A stretch of DNA of 64,000 bases from Chitinophaga ginsengisoli (GCF_003014595.1 NZ_PYGK01000007.1:1-64000), one strand, 5' to 3'. Counted from the stretch's first letter, positions 51,800-60,831 are shown. Numbers and translations are program-made. The notes: a model not told the origin generated them from the letters alone.

Positions 51800-52312
51800 T
51801 TATTTTACATTAAGACCTGAAGCATCTACTTTCTTCGGATGTAAAGCATCCAATGCCTGTTTCAGCGTCTTCCATTTAGGGGCTGAGAGTTGGCCCGTCA
51901 CCGTGATAACGCCTGCATCGACTTTGACGTCAGCACCGGGGAAATCTTTAGAGATGTTCGCAACACCGGTACGGAGCGCATCATCAGCAGGATTAGTGGT
52001 GGCGGTGGTGGCAGTGTCAGCTGCTGGCGCCTGGGGCGGAGCAGCAGGCGTCACCATAATGTTGTTAACGACGCTTTTTACACCTTCAGTGGATTTGACC
52101 GTCGCTTCAGCGGAAGCTTTGGTAGCGTCATCAGCTACATTACCAGCCAGGGTAACCACACCGTTTTTAACGTCAGCCGTCACTTCCGGCATGGTGCTGA
52201 GTTGTTCCGAAACTTTTGCCTGGATCTGCGTGTCGCTGGGTTTCGCCTTACAGGCTACCATGGCCGCAAATGCCATGCAGAGGATAGTAATGCTCAATTG
52301 TTTTTTGCTCAT
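51800..52312 (-). CDS. BON-domain lipoprotein
   Basis: 170 residues, lipobox MVAC near Cys21. Two BON domains: SDTQIQAKVSEQLSTMPEVTADVKNGVVTLAGNVADDATKASAEATVKSTEGVKSVVNN and a second around FPGADVKVDAGVITVTGQL, separated by a Pro/Ala/Thr linker. BON proteins bind phospholipid and support envelope integrity or osmotic-stress tolerance (OsmY, DolP). Middle gene of a three-gene group. Confidence 0.82.
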   Translation of the reverse strand: MSKKQLSITILCMAFAAMVACKAKPSDTQIQAKVSEQLSTMPEVTADVKNGVVTLAGNVADDATKASAEATVKSTEGVKSVVNNIMVTPAAPPQAPAADTATTATTNPADDALRTGVANISKDFPGADVKVDAGVITVTGQLSAPKWKTLKQALDALHPKKVDASGLNVK

Positions 52313-52351
52313 AATTATGGATTGGAATGGTGAGAAAATTCCATCTGATAA

Positions 52352-52858
52352 TTACCTGAACATCTTTGTAATATCGTTCAGATCGACGTCGCCGTCTCCA
52401 TCTTTGTCCAGTCCCAGTTTACCGCCAATGTTATTGATGGAGCTCTGGATATTGCCGCTGCCAAAACCACTGTTACCGCCCAGGGAAGATAAAATGTCCT
52501 GGATGTTGAAACCACCACTGGCACCGGATGCACCGCCACCACCTTTGATAGCGTTCAGCACTGTCGGGATTAAGGTTGCAGCAATGCTTGTAGCAGTAGC
52601 ACTATTGATGCCAAACTTTTCCATGATGTTGCCGGCAAAGTTCTGCTGGATGTTCTGCGTAACCGGATGATCAGCAGATTCGAGTGCTTCATTTACCTGT
52701 TGTGTTTCACCATTCGCATTCAGCTGACTGAAAGTGGAGAGGATTGAATTTTGTGCTTCAGCGATCACAGCGTCATTGTGCTCGTTAGGTACTTCGGGAT
52801 TGTTGATGACAGATTGCAGACCGCTCTGCTGAATGAGTTGCGTTAATTGTTCGAACAT
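52352..52858 (-). CDS. DUF937-like protein with C-terminal calcium-loop motif
   Basis: 168 residues, no signal peptide. The middle (NIMEKFGINSATATSIAATLIPTVLNAIKG) is the helical pattern of DUF937/YidB-like proteins, which often self-associate. A Gly/Ser-rich linker (GGGGASGASGGFNI) leads to a C-terminal DKDGDGDVDLNDI segment, a dockerin- or EF-hand-type calcium loop. Lipid-starvation or stress roles are known for some relatives but cannot be claimed here. First gene of the group before the BON lipoprotein, gap 39 bases. Confidence 0.65.
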   Translation of the reverse strand: MFEQLTQLIQQSGLQSVINNPEVPNEHNDAVIAEAQNSILSTFSQLNANGETQQVNEALESADHPVTQNIQQNFAGNIMEKFGINSATATSIAATLIPTVLNAIKGGGGASGASGGFNIQDILSSLGGNSGFGSGNIQSSINNIGGKLGLDKDGDGDVDLNDITKMFR

Positions 52859-52985
52859 AACTGAGTTTTATAAGGTAATAAAGGTAAAGGTAGTGAAACC
52901 TTATAACAACCCGACCAGTAGGAATGTTTAGCAGAAGCGGGGAAAATAGGGGACAGGTGATTATCAACGGCCGTTATCAGCATAA

Positions 52986-53019
52986 AAAAGCCGGTATTGT
53001 TACGACAACACCGGCTTTT
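52986..53019. terminator. Terminator of the suf operon
   Basis: AAAAGCCGGT (52986-52995) pairs with ACCGGCTTTT (53010-53019) 20 bases past the last suf gene. A/T tracts on both sides allow activity in both directions. Confidence 0.8.
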
Positions 53020-53038
53020 GTAGAATTTCTTACACTAA

Positions 53039-53356
53039 TTACATGAAGCCCAATTCCAGTTTAGCTTCCTCGCTCATCATATCTTTATTCCAGGGTGGAT
53101 CGAAGGTCAGGGTTACATCCACATCAGATACATCCTCAATAGCCCTCACTTTCTCATCTACTTCACGTATGATGTCGCCTGCTACCGGACACCCCGGTGC
53201 TGTCAGCGTCATCGTAATGGCAACGCGGTTATTATCGCCTATCCTGATTTCGTATACAAGGCCCAGCTCAAAGATATTCACCGGTATTTCCGGATCATAT
53301 ACTGTGCGCAGCACCTCTTCAATCCTGTCGCGTAGTGTCAATGTATTTTCACTCAT
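53039..53356 (-). CDS. sufT: SufT-type iron-sulfur maturation protein (DUF59/MIP18)
   Basis: 105 residues, the MIP18/DUF59 fold: VYDPEIPVNIFELGLVYEIRI, TAPGCPVAG with the conserved Cys, and VTLTFDPPWNKDMMSEEAKLELGFM. SufT is an accessory factor for Fe-S cluster delivery. Last gene of the suf operon; its start overlaps sufE by four bases. Confidence 0.88.
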   Translation of the reverse strand: MSENTLTLRDRIEEVLRTVYDPEIPVNIFELGLVYEIRIGDNNRVAITMTLTAPGCPVAGDIIREVDEKVRAIEDVSDVDVTLTFDPPWNKDMMSEEAKLELGFM

Positions 53357-53799
53357 AGCTCTTTGCCGTTTTTTTGTGATTGAGATTTTGCCTCATAGGC
53401 AACTGCGTATAATTTGACCTGCTTGAGCATACTCAGTAACCCGTTGGAACGGGTAGGAGAGAGGTGACTGCTCAATCCGATCGCGTCGATAAAGTATATT
53501 TCAGATTCCGCGATCTCTTTAGGCGTGTGTCCTGAGAATACGGTGATCATCAGGCTTACCAGTCCTTTGGTGATCACAGCGTCACTGTCGGCGGTGAAGA
53601 TCAGTTTCCCGTCCTGCATGTCAGTGTGCAGCCATACCTGCGACTGACAACCTTTGATCAGGTGATCGGGCGTTTTATATTTTTCGTCTATCAGCGGAAG
53701 TTCCTTACCCAGTTGAATAATGTGCTCGTATTTATCCATCCAGTTCTCCATGAAAGAGAAGTCTGATATCAGTTCGTCCTGTTTTTCTTTGATAGTCAT
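53353..53799 (-). CDS. sufE: SufE, sulfur acceptor for SufS
   Basis: 148 residues. The catalytic Cys lies in TPDHLIKGCQSQVWL, and the rest follows SufE: FMENWMDKYEHIIQLGKELP, ADSDAVITKGLVSLMITVFSGHTP. SufE takes persulfide from SufS and hands it to SufB. Seven bases after sufS. Confidence 0.92.
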   Translation of the reverse strand: MTIKEKQDELISDFSFMENWMDKYEHIIQLGKELPLIDEKYKTPDHLIKGCQSQVWLHTDMQDGKLIFTADSDAVITKGLVSLMITVFSGHTPKEIAESEIYFIDAIGLSSHLSPTRSNGLLSMLKQVKLYAVAYEAKSQSQKNGKEL

Positions 53800-53806
53800 A
53801 ATCCTG

Positions 53807-55054
53807 TTATCTTAACATAGCGGCTGCTTTTTTAATGCCCGCTACTAGTCTGTCTATATCTTCAAAAGTAGTATACACTGCAAAGGAGGCACGTACGGTA
53901 CCAGGGATGCAGAAGAAGCCCATTACAGGTTCGGCACAGTGATGGCCGGTACGGATAGCAATACCCTGTTTGTCCAGCAGTTCGCCGAGATCATAGGGAT
54001 GAATCTCATCTACCAGGAAGGAGATGGCGCCAGAGCGATGCGTTGGCTTACCGATGAAGCGCAGTCCTTCGATCTGCTGTAACTGTTGTACTGCATACTC
54101 TACCAGTTGTTCTTCCCATGCCTGGATATTTTCAACACCTATCTGTTGTACGTATTTAATCGCAGCCTCCAGCGCAATAGCGCCGCTGATATCGGGCGTA
54201 CCCGCTTCAAACTTGTACGGTAGTACGTTGTAGATAGTTTTGGCGAAGGTCACGGTCTTGATCATATCGCCACCACCCTGGTAGGGAGGCAGTCTGTCCA
54301 GCCATTCTTCCTTACCATAGAGTACACCGGTGCCGGTAGGACCATATATTTTATGACCGGAGAATACGAGGAAGTCTACGTCCAGTTCCTGTACATCCAC
54401 AGCCATATGCTGTACCGCCTGCGCCGCATCGAGCAGTACAGGGATGTTACGGGCATGTGCCTGTGCTATAATATCGCGAACGGGATTCACAGTACCCAGG
54501 GAATTGGATACGTATGTTACCGCAATGATCTTCACTTTATCGGTCAGCAGTTCAGAGAAGGCTGACATGATCAGTTCTCCGTTTTCATCCATCGGGATGA
54601 CTTTCAGCTCAGCGCCCCTGTCTTCGCACATCATCTGCCAGGGAACGATGTTGGAGTGGTGTTCCATAGCGGATACCAGTACCACATCGCCGGGCTTGAT
54701 CTCACCACGGCCGAAGGAATAAGCCACCAGGTTGATACTGTCGGTAGTACCTTTGGTGAAGATAATTTCTTCGGATTTACGGGCATTGAGGAAGGTCGCT
54801 ACGGTCTTACGGGAGTTTTCGTAAGCAGCAGTCGCTTCCTGGCTGAGGTGATGTACTCCACGGTGTACGTTGCTGTTGAGATGGATATAGTAGTGCATCA
54901 ACGTATCCAGCACGATCTGCGGCTTCTGGGTAGTCGCTGCATTGTCGAGATATACGAGTGGTAATCCATATACTTTTTCCTGTAACAGCGGGAAGTCCTT
55001 TCTGATCTTTTCTATATCTATTGCCGGAACAGTGATGTCTGGTACGTTTTGCAT
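53807..55054 (-). CDS. sufS: SufS cysteine desulfurase
   Basis: 415 residues, PLP-dependent group II desulfurase. PLP lysine in FLVFSGHKIYGPTGTGVLYG, His in AMEHHSNIVPWQ, and the reactive Cys in RTGHHCAEPVM. It converts cysteine to alanine and forms the persulfide used for cluster assembly. The 5' gap to sufD is 96 bases, the longest inside the operon. Confidence 0.94.
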   Translation of the reverse strand: MQNVPDITVPAIDIEKIRKDFPLLQEKVYGLPLVYLDNAATTQKPQIVLDTLMHYYIHLNSNVHRGVHHLSQEATAAYENSRKTVATFLNARKSEEIIFTKGTTDSINLVAYSFGRGEIKPGDVVLVSAMEHHSNIVPWQMMCEDRGAELKVIPMDENGELIMSAFSELLTDKVKIIAVTYVSNSLGTVNPVRDIIAQAHARNIPVLLDAAQAVQHMAVDVQELDVDFLVFSGHKIYGPTGTGVLYGKEEWLDRLPPYQGGGDMIKTVTFAKTIYNVLPYKFEAGTPDISGAIALEAAIKYVQQIGVENIQAWEEQLVEYAVQQLQQIEGLRFIGKPTHRSGAISFLVDEIHPYDLGELLDKQGIAIRTGHHCAEPVMGFFCIPGTVRASFAVYTTFEDIDRLVAGIKKAAAMLR

Positions 55055-55150
55055 AATACTCTAATAGTTTATCGTTCTTCTCTGAAGCATCAGAGGTCAT
55101 CCGGGATGAACCTGGATGACCTCGTGCAAAGATCGGAATTTCTGATCGAA

Positions 55151-56470
55151 TTAATTATTGATAGCGCCGGCTACATACTGGCGAATCTTTTCTGCGAGGA
55201 AATCCTGTAAAGCCGGGATATGTACCTGGTCGGTAATATCAAATGCAAATGCATTTACCAGCAGTGATTTAGCGGCTTCTGCACCAATACCACGGGAGCG
55301 CAGGTAGAACAGTGCTTCTTCGCTGAAGCGTCCTACGGTAAAGCCGTGGCTACATTTCACATCATCAGCAAATATTTCCAGCTGAGGTTGTGAGTTGATG
55401 TTCGCCTTTTCGCTCATCAGCAGGTTGTTGTTCTGCTGGAAAGCATTTGTTTTCTGCGCATCCACGTTTACATGGATCCTGCCAGTGAATACGCCATTGG
55501 CGTCATCCAGCAGTACTCCTTTGTACAGCTCATTACTGTTACAGTTAGGCACGAGGTGGTCCACAAAGGTGTGGTTGTCTACGTGCTGGGTACCTGTAGC
55601 CAGGTAGAGGCCGTGCAGATTGGTTTCCGTATTGCTGCCTGTCAGCGCTACGCTGAGGTTGTTACGGGTCAGTTCTGCAGATGGCAGGGTAAAGTTAAAA
55701 TGATGATAGCGGCTGTCAGCTTTCTGGGTAGCAGAAGTATTGTGGATGTGACGGCTGTTCTTCACAGTGTTCTGGATGTTATAATGCCAGAGTTCCGCGT
55801 TTTCTTCCAGTACGACTTCTGTTACAGCGTTAACGAAAGTGATGGCATTATCGTTGATGCCAACAGCGCTTTCTATTACTTCCAGTGTGGCGCTTTTATG
55901 CAGTATTACCAGGTGGCGAGGCTGAATGAAAGCGTTTGTGGAAGCGGTATACACGTGAATGATGTGCAATGGTTTATCCAGGGTTGCGTTTGTACCTGCT
56001 TCGATGAAGAGGCCATCGGCAAACAAGGCAGCGTTCAGTGCTGCGAAAGGCTGTGACTGCAGGTGAGGGTGTTTATCAAACCATGCCTGCAGCTGTGGAT
56101 TGCCGGCAGCGTCGCTCAGTTTAGAGACGGTGATCTTACCTTCAGAAGGCAGAACGGAGAGGTCGGCCTGCAGGCGTCCGTTCACGAGTACAGCGCGATA
56201 GCTGTCCAGTTGAGGGATGCTGGCAGCTTTCAGCTGATCTGCCGTTACAGTACCTTGTTCTTCCTGTGCCAGGGTGAAGGCGTCTTTGAGATAACGCTGG
56301 ATGTTAGTATAGCGCCACTCTTCAGTTTTGATCGTAGGCAGACCCAGTTCCTTGAAGCGGCTGAAAGCCAGCTTACGGGCAGGAAGGATCGCATTGTCTG
56401 CACCTACTTTCTGCTCGGGACCAGGTACCCCGTTGGATATAAATTCGTAAAATGATTTATCGCTCGTCAT
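55151..56470 (-). CDS. sufD: SufD scaffold subunit
   Basis: 439 residues with the SufB/SufD beta-helix in the C-terminal half (LWHYNIQNTVKNSRHIHNTSATQ; TETNLHGLYLATGTQHVDNHTFVDH; DDVKCSHGFTVGRFSEEALFYLRSRGI). The KCSHG Cys-x-His is conserved with the SufBC2D complex. The N terminus is helical. It forms the scaffold with SufB and SufC. Confidence 0.92.
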   Translation of the reverse strand: MTSDKSFYEFISNGVPGPEQKVGADNAILPARKLAFSRFKELGLPTIKTEEWRYTNIQRYLKDAFTLAQEEQGTVTADQLKAASIPQLDSYRAVLVNGRLQADLSVLPSEGKITVSKLSDAAGNPQLQAWFDKHPHLQSQPFAALNAALFADGLFIEAGTNATLDKPLHIIHVYTASTNAFIQPRHLVILHKSATLEVIESAVGINDNAITFVNAVTEVVLEENAELWHYNIQNTVKNSRHIHNTSATQKADSRYHHFNFTLPSAELTRNNLSVALTGSNTETNLHGLYLATGTQHVDNHTFVDHLVPNCNSNELYKGVLLDDANGVFTGRIHVNVDAQKTNAFQQNNNLLMSEKANINSQPQLEIFADDVKCSHGFTVGRFSEEALFYLRSRGIGAEAAKSLLVNAFAFDITDQVHIPALQDFLAEKIRQYVAGAINN

Positions 56471-56483
56471 GGTTCTTTTTGCG

Positions 56484-57248
56484 TTATACAGATTCTTTCT
56501 GGTGTACCTCTTCTTTCAGCCAGTCGTAGCCTTTTTCTTCCAGCTCCAGTGCCAGTTCTTTGGTACCGGTCTTAACGATCTGACCATTGTACAGTACGTG
56601 CACGAAATCAGGCACGATGTATTCCAGCAAACGCTGGTAGTGGGTAATAACCATAAAAGCCTTATCTGCACTGCGCAGCTTATTCACGCCGGCAGCTACG
56701 ATGCGGAGGGCGTCAATATCGAGACCCGAATCAGTTTCATCCAGGATGGCTAATTTCGGATCGAGCATAGCCAGCTGGAACACTTCATTCCTCTTTTTCT
56801 CACCGCCGGAGAAACCTTCGTTCAGAGAACGGTTCATCAGGTTAGCGTTAAAATCTACCAGCTGCTGTTTTTCTTTGGTCAGCTTCAGGAATTCTTTGGA
56901 TTCCAGCGCAGGCAGACTATGGTAAGCCCTGATCTCGTTTAATGCAGTCTTGAGGAAATGCAGGTTCGATACACCCGGAATTTCAACGGGATACTGGAAC
57001 GCCATGAAGAGGCCTTCGCGGGCACGGTCTTCGGGAGACATATCCAGCAGATTTTTCCCTTCGAAGATCACTTCACCTTGTGTTACAGTATAATTTTCAC
57101 GACCCGCCAGCACAGAAGACAGTGAGCTTTTTCCTGAGCCGTTAGGGCCCATGATAGCATGCATTTCTCCTTTCCTGATTTCCAGGTTAATTCCCTTCAG
57201 GATTTGTTTACCGTCTACTTCTGCGTGCAGATTTTTAATCGTCAGCAT
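56484..57248 (-). CDS. sufC: SufC ATPase
   Basis: 254 residues, ABC-type: Walker A GPNGSGKS, FMAFQYPVEIPGV Q-loop region, signature FSGGEKKR, Walker B LAILDETDSGLD and His in MVITHYQRLL. SufC drives conformational change of the SufBCD scaffold. 13 bases before sufD. Confidence 0.94.
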   Translation of the reverse strand: MLTIKNLHAEVDGKQILKGINLEIRKGEMHAIMGPNGSGKSSLSSVLAGRENYTVTQGEVIFEGKNLLDMSPEDRAREGLFMAFQYPVEIPGVSNLHFLKTALNEIRAYHSLPALESKEFLKLTKEKQQLVDFNANLMNRSLNEGFSGGEKKRNEVFQLAMLDPKLAILDETDSGLDIDALRIVAAGVNKLRSADKAFMVITHYQRLLEYIVPDFVHVLYNGQIVKTGTKELALELEEKGYDWLKEEVHQKESV

Positions 57249-57291
57249 GATTGTATGTTTCTCTGTTGTTTTTGCTTTGTAAATTGTTTTA

Positions 57292-58737
57292 TTATCCTAC
57301 GCTTCCTTCCAGTGTGATAGAAAGCAGTTTACGCGCTTCCACCGCAAACTCCATCGGGAGCTGATTCAGCACTTCCTGTGCATAACCATTTACGATCAGT
57401 GCTACTGCTTTTTCTGTATCAATACCACGCTGGTTCAGATAGAAGATCTGGTCTTCACCGATCTTGGAAGTAGTTGCTTCGTGTTCTACCGTAGCAGTAC
57501 TGTTCCTCGATTCAATGTAAGGGAAGGTATGCGCACCACAGCGGTCACCTATCAGGAGGGAGTCACACTGGGTGAAGTTACGTGCGTTAGCGGCACGAGG
57601 TCCTACCTGTACCAGACCGCGATAGGTGTTATCGCTATGACCTGCAGAGATACCTTTTGAAATGATACGGCTGCGGGTATTACGGCCCAGGTGATACATC
57701 TTGGTACCGGTGTCAGCGATCTGCTTGTTACGGGTTACCGCTACAGAGTAGAATTCGCCTTCAGCATCGTCGCCCTGCAGTATCACACTTGGATATTTCC
57801 AGGTGATGGCAGAACCGGTTTCTACCTGTGTCCAGGATATCTTGCTGCTGTTGCCTTTGCAGATACCACGTTTGGTCACGAAGTTGTAGATACCGCCGTT
57901 ACCGTCTTTATCGCCCGGATACCAGTTCTGTACAGTGGAGTATTTGATCTCCGAATGGTCCATGGCGATCAGTTCCACTACTGCAGCGTGCAGCTGGTTC
58001 TCATCACGCTTAGGCGCTGTACAACCTTCCAGGTAGCTTACGTAAGCATTGTCGTCGGCAATGATCAGGGTACGCTCGAACTGGCCGGTATTTTCCGCGT
58101 TGATACGGAAGTAGGTGCTCAGTTCCATTGGGCAGCGTACACCTTTGGGAATATATACAAAAGAGCCGTCGGAGAATACTGCAGCATTCAGGGCGGCAAA
58201 TATATTATCGGAGTGAGGTACTACGGTACCCAGGTATTTCTTAACCAGTTCAGGATGGGTCCTTACTGCTTCACCGAATGAGCAGAAGATGATGCCCAGT
58301 TCGTTTAATTTTTCCTTGAAAGTAGTGGCAACGGAAACGCTGTCAAAAACAACGTCTACAGCAACGCCAGCCAGTGCTTTCTGTTCGTTGATAGGAATAC
58401 CCAGTTTTTCGAAAGTAGCCAGCAGCTCAGGATCTACTTCATCCAGGCTGTTGAGTTGTTTCTTTTTCTTAGGTGCTGCATAGTAGGAAAGCTTCTGAAG
58501 GTCCAGTTCGGGCATTTCAAAGTGCTGCCATTTAGGGAACTGCATCTTTTTAAAGGCCTGGAAACCTTTCAGGCGCCACTCCAGCATCCATTCTGGTTCT
58601 TCCTTTTTAGCAGAGATAAAGCGGATGGTGTCTTCGTTCAGACCCACCGGCGCCATCTCCATTTCGATGTCGGTAGTAAAGCCAAACTCATATTCCCGGT
58701 TGGCTATATCATCTATTATTTCGTTGCTGTTTCTCAT
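57292..58737 (-). CDS. sufB: SufB scaffold subunit
   Basis: 481 residues. Conserved SufB segments: PHSDNIFAALNAAVFSDGSFVYIPKGVRCPMELSTYFRIN, YLEGCTAPKRDENQLHAAVVEL, KRGICKGNSSKISWTQVETGSAITWKYPS and CDSLLIGDRCGAHTFPYIESRN, the last carrying the Cys proposed as cluster ligand. Main scaffold on which the cluster is built. Confidence 0.94.
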   Translation of the reverse strand: MRNSNEIIDDIANREYEFGFTTDIEMEMAPVGLNEDTIRFISAKKEEPEWMLEWRLKGFQAFKKMQFPKWQHFEMPELDLQKLSYYAAPKKKKQLNSLDEVDPELLATFEKLGIPINEQKALAGVAVDVVFDSVSVATTFKEKLNELGIIFCSFGEAVRTHPELVKKYLGTVVPHSDNIFAALNAAVFSDGSFVYIPKGVRCPMELSTYFRINAENTGQFERTLIIADDNAYVSYLEGCTAPKRDENQLHAAVVELIAMDHSEIKYSTVQNWYPGDKDGNGGIYNFVTKRGICKGNSSKISWTQVETGSAITWKYPSVILQGDDAEGEFYSVAVTRNKQIADTGTKMYHLGRNTRSRIISKGISAGHSDNTYRGLVQVGPRAANARNFTQCDSLLIGDRCGAHTFPYIESRNSTATVEHEATTSKIGEDQIFYLNQRGIDTEKAVALIVNGYAQEVLNQLPMEFAVEARKLLSITLEGSVG

Positions 58738-58781
58738 TTTCCGAGTTAATTAAGTAATGCAGAAGTCCGGGTGATAAAGGA

Positions 58782-59111
58782 TTATACCGCGAAGCTTTCC
58801 CCACAGCTACAGGTACGGGTAGCGTTCGGGTTGTTAAAGTAGAGTCCTTTACCATTAAGACCATCTGAATAGTCCAGCTCTGTGCCATACAGGTACAGGA
58901 GGCTTTTCATCTGCACCACGATCTTTACACCTTTATCTTCGAAGGTCTGATCACCTTCCTGTTGGCTGTCCGCTTCAAATTTCAATACATATTCCAGTCC
59001 TGAGCAACCGCCGCCTTTTACGCCAACGCGTACGAAGGTGCCGGGAACATGATTCTCCTTAACCATAAGGTCCTTTATATATTCGCCTGCTTTTTCTGAT
59101 ACTGTTATCAT
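58782..59111 (-). CDS. sufA: SufA/IscA-type (HesB) carrier
   Basis: 109 residues, A-type carrier: VRVGVKGGGCSGLEYVLKFE contributes the first Cys and TCSCGESF the C-terminal Cys-x-Cys pair. First gene of the suf operon in transcription order. Upstream, TAATAACT near 59150 on the minus strand also occurs at the SufR-like gene start, a weak hint of a common site. Confidence 0.92.
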   Translation of the reverse strand: MITVSEKAGEYIKDLMVKENHVPGTFVRVGVKGGGCSGLEYVLKFEADSQQEGDQTFEDKGVKIVVQMKSLLYLYGTELDYSDGLNGKGLYFNNPNATRTCSCGESFAV

Positions 59112-59229
59112 AATGCTTCCTTTTATACGAGATTCACCTTAGTTATTATTAATTGACCGGAGTGTTATGGTGTTTGTTATCGGTTCTTTTCAATCCTGTC
59201 ACCCTTATTCTCCGATCTTTTTCTTGTGG

Positions 59230-59811
59230 TCAGGGATTTCCGCTGGTATCTTTTACATGCTTTTTGTCCCCGATCCTGGAGTCTCCCAGCAGGGAGATCA
59301 TCCTGTCGAATTTCTTTTTATAAGATGCTGTAAATGTTTTGGTTTCAGCATCATACAAGTGTTCTTTCATGATTGGCACTGAAAAAGGCAGCACCCATGC
59401 CCGGAGGGCTTTTGCTACCGAATCCATTGCGTTGATGCCCTGCATGGCGTGGGAACCGTCTCCCCAGCATACCAAAGCTACAACCTTTCCCGTTAAATAA
59501 GGATTACTGAGCTTGCTGGTCATTTCCAGCCAATCCAGTGTATTCTTCATCACACCGGTCATACTCCCATGATAAAGTGGGGTAAGCCATACATGGACAT
59601 CCGCTTTCAGGAATACTTCACACATATGTTTAACGGAGTCAGGTGCCTCACCCTTAGGATATGCAAAGAACGGAATATGACCGTCAACAGGACTGAACAC
59701 TTCCGTAGAAAATCCCTTTTGCCGGAACTGTTCTGCGAAATAGCCCGTTAACTGGTTTGCAGTGGTATAGGGGCTACTGTCCATTGTGCCGTTGAAGATC
59801 AATACGTTCAT
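59230..59811 (-). CDS. NADPH-dependent FMN reductase-family protein
   Basis: 193 residues, flavodoxin-like. LIFNGTMDSSPYTTANQLTGYFAEQF binds the flavin phosphate; WLTPLYHGSMTGVMKNTLDWLEM and ALVCWGDGSHAMQGINAM complete the pattern. It reduces FMN or quinones with NAD(P)H. It lies between the SufR-like gene (divergent, 92 bases) and sufA (same strand, 118 bases, no terminator seen). It may therefore be the first gene of the suf transcript, supplying reduced flavin for iron release or repair. Confidence 0.8.
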   Translation of the reverse strand: MNVLIFNGTMDSSPYTTANQLTGYFAEQFRQKGFSTEVFSPVDGHIPFFAYPKGEAPDSVKHMCEVFLKADVHVWLTPLYHGSMTGVMKNTLDWLEMTSKLSNPYLTGKVVALVCWGDGSHAMQGINAMDSVAKALRAWVLPFSVPIMKEHLYDAETKTFTASYKKKFDRMISLLGDSRIGDKKHVKDTSGNP

Positions 59812-59833
59812 TTAGTGTTTCTCTGTTTTAAGC

Positions 59834-59850
59834 TGTTGTTCTGGCAACAA
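59834..59850. promoter_or_regulatory. Palindrome in the FMN reductase/sufR gap
   Basis: TGTTG-N6-CAACA (59834-59849), also readable as TTGTT-N5-AACAA (59836-59850), in the divergent promoter region. Candidate operator for the SufR-like protein. Confidence 0.45.
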
Positions 59851-59892
59851 ATTTTTTTAACTCCTACAAAATTACGACATTTGAGAATAAAA

Positions 59893-59906
59893 CAAGTAAT
59901 AACTTG
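59893..59906. promoter_or_regulatory. Inverted repeat overlapping the SufR-like start codon
   Basis: CAAGT-N4-ACTTG, a perfect 5-bp inverted repeat whose last three bases are the TTG start codon. Binding here would block both transcription and start-site use. Confidence 0.45.
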
Positions 59907-60557
59907 GAAAATTATAGACCCATCACAAAAGCAACTGCCGACAAGTTTCTGCAGTTACTGAAGACGAAGGGGCCTCAATCGGCCGCTAATCTGGCAGCCG
60001 CATTACGTATGACAGGAGAGGGCGCCCGCCTGCAGCTCTTAAAGCTGGCAGAGGAAGGGCTTGTGGTGTCGGCTACAGCATCCAGGGGAGTAGGCCGGCC
60101 CGTTCAAATCTGGGACCTTACACCGCTGGGCCACGCTCACTTTCCGGATACGCATGTGGAGCTGACGCTACAAATAATAGAAACCATCCGCAAGGAATTA
60201 GGGGAAGAGGCGCTCGAAAAAGTAGTGGCTGCCCGGGAGTTCCAGCAGCAGGAAAAATATATCAAGGCTTTGGCGGGTATTAACGGCCTGGCAGAGCGAC
60301 TGGCACAATTTGCTACTATTCGCTCCTCCGAAGGGTACTTGGCGGAATGGCGGGAGGAAGAGGACGGGTTCATCTTTATAGAGAACCATTGTCCTATTTG
60401 TTGTGCGGCTACACAGTGTGCGAATATCTGCACTTCGGAGTTGAATACCTTCCGGGCGATTATGGGAGATGGTGCAGAGGTGAAACGGGTTGACCATATT
60501 ATTGCAGGGGATAGGCGTTGTGTGTATGAGATTAAGGAATTGGTTATCAGTAGGTAA
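59904..60557 (+). CDS. SufR-like iron-sulfur transcriptional regulator
   Basis: 217 residues from a TTG start; no ATG exists before residue 36, which would cut into the helix-turn-helix. N-terminal winged helix (KGPQSAANLAAALRMTGEGARLQLLKLAEEGLV...GVGRPVQIWDLT) as in SufR/ArsR-like DNA-binding proteins. The C-terminal domain has ENHCPICCAATQCANICTSEL with Cys163, 166, 167, 172, 176, and Cys206 in RRCVYEI; SufR uses such cysteines to hold a 4Fe-4S cluster. Position next to suf fits feedback control of cluster synthesis. Cluster binding is inferred. Confidence 0.8.
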   Translation: MENYRPITKATADKFLQLLKTKGPQSAANLAAALRMTGEGARLQLLKLAEEGLVVSATASRGVGRPVQIWDLTPLGHAHFPDTHVELTLQIIETIRKELGEEALEKVVAAREFQQQEKYIKALAGINGLAERLAQFATIRSSEGYLAEWREEEDGFIFIENHCPICCAATQCANICTSELNTFRAIMGDGAEVKRVDHIIAGDRRCVYEIKELVISR

Positions 60558-60579
60558 AGGGTAGTAAGTGAATATATTT

Positions 60580-60612
60580 AAAGAGGTGCGTCTTTGACGC
60601 ACCTCTTTTTTT
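60580..60612 (+). terminator. Terminator after SufR-like gene
   Basis: A perfect 13-bp stem (60580-60592 with 60596-60608) and a three-base loop, followed by T residues. Confidence 0.85.
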
Positions 60613-60672
60613 GTGGCTTTAATTCACGCTAAGTAGCTCTCCAATTCACGCGAGGCGGCTTCAATTCACGCT

Positions 60673-60831
60673 AAGTAGCTCCGGTTTCAGTATGGGATGT
60701 CGGTCGGCGCCTCTCTGGAATGCTATTTCACGTTGTCAAGCGAATTTGGGGTGGGATATCTATTAGGCTGCATCTGTCGTGTCACCGGAGAGCCGAAGGC
60801 CCGCCATTCCCATCTGAAACCGCTGCTACTT
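60673..60831. repeat. Dispersed inverted-repeat element, copy C (159 bp)
   Basis: Same ends and arms as the elements at 7872 and 16530. Two extra partial AATTCACGCTAAGTAGCT units precede it at 60620 and 60661. It opens an 892-base gene-free block (60558-61449) made almost entirely of hairpins. Confidence 0.85.
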
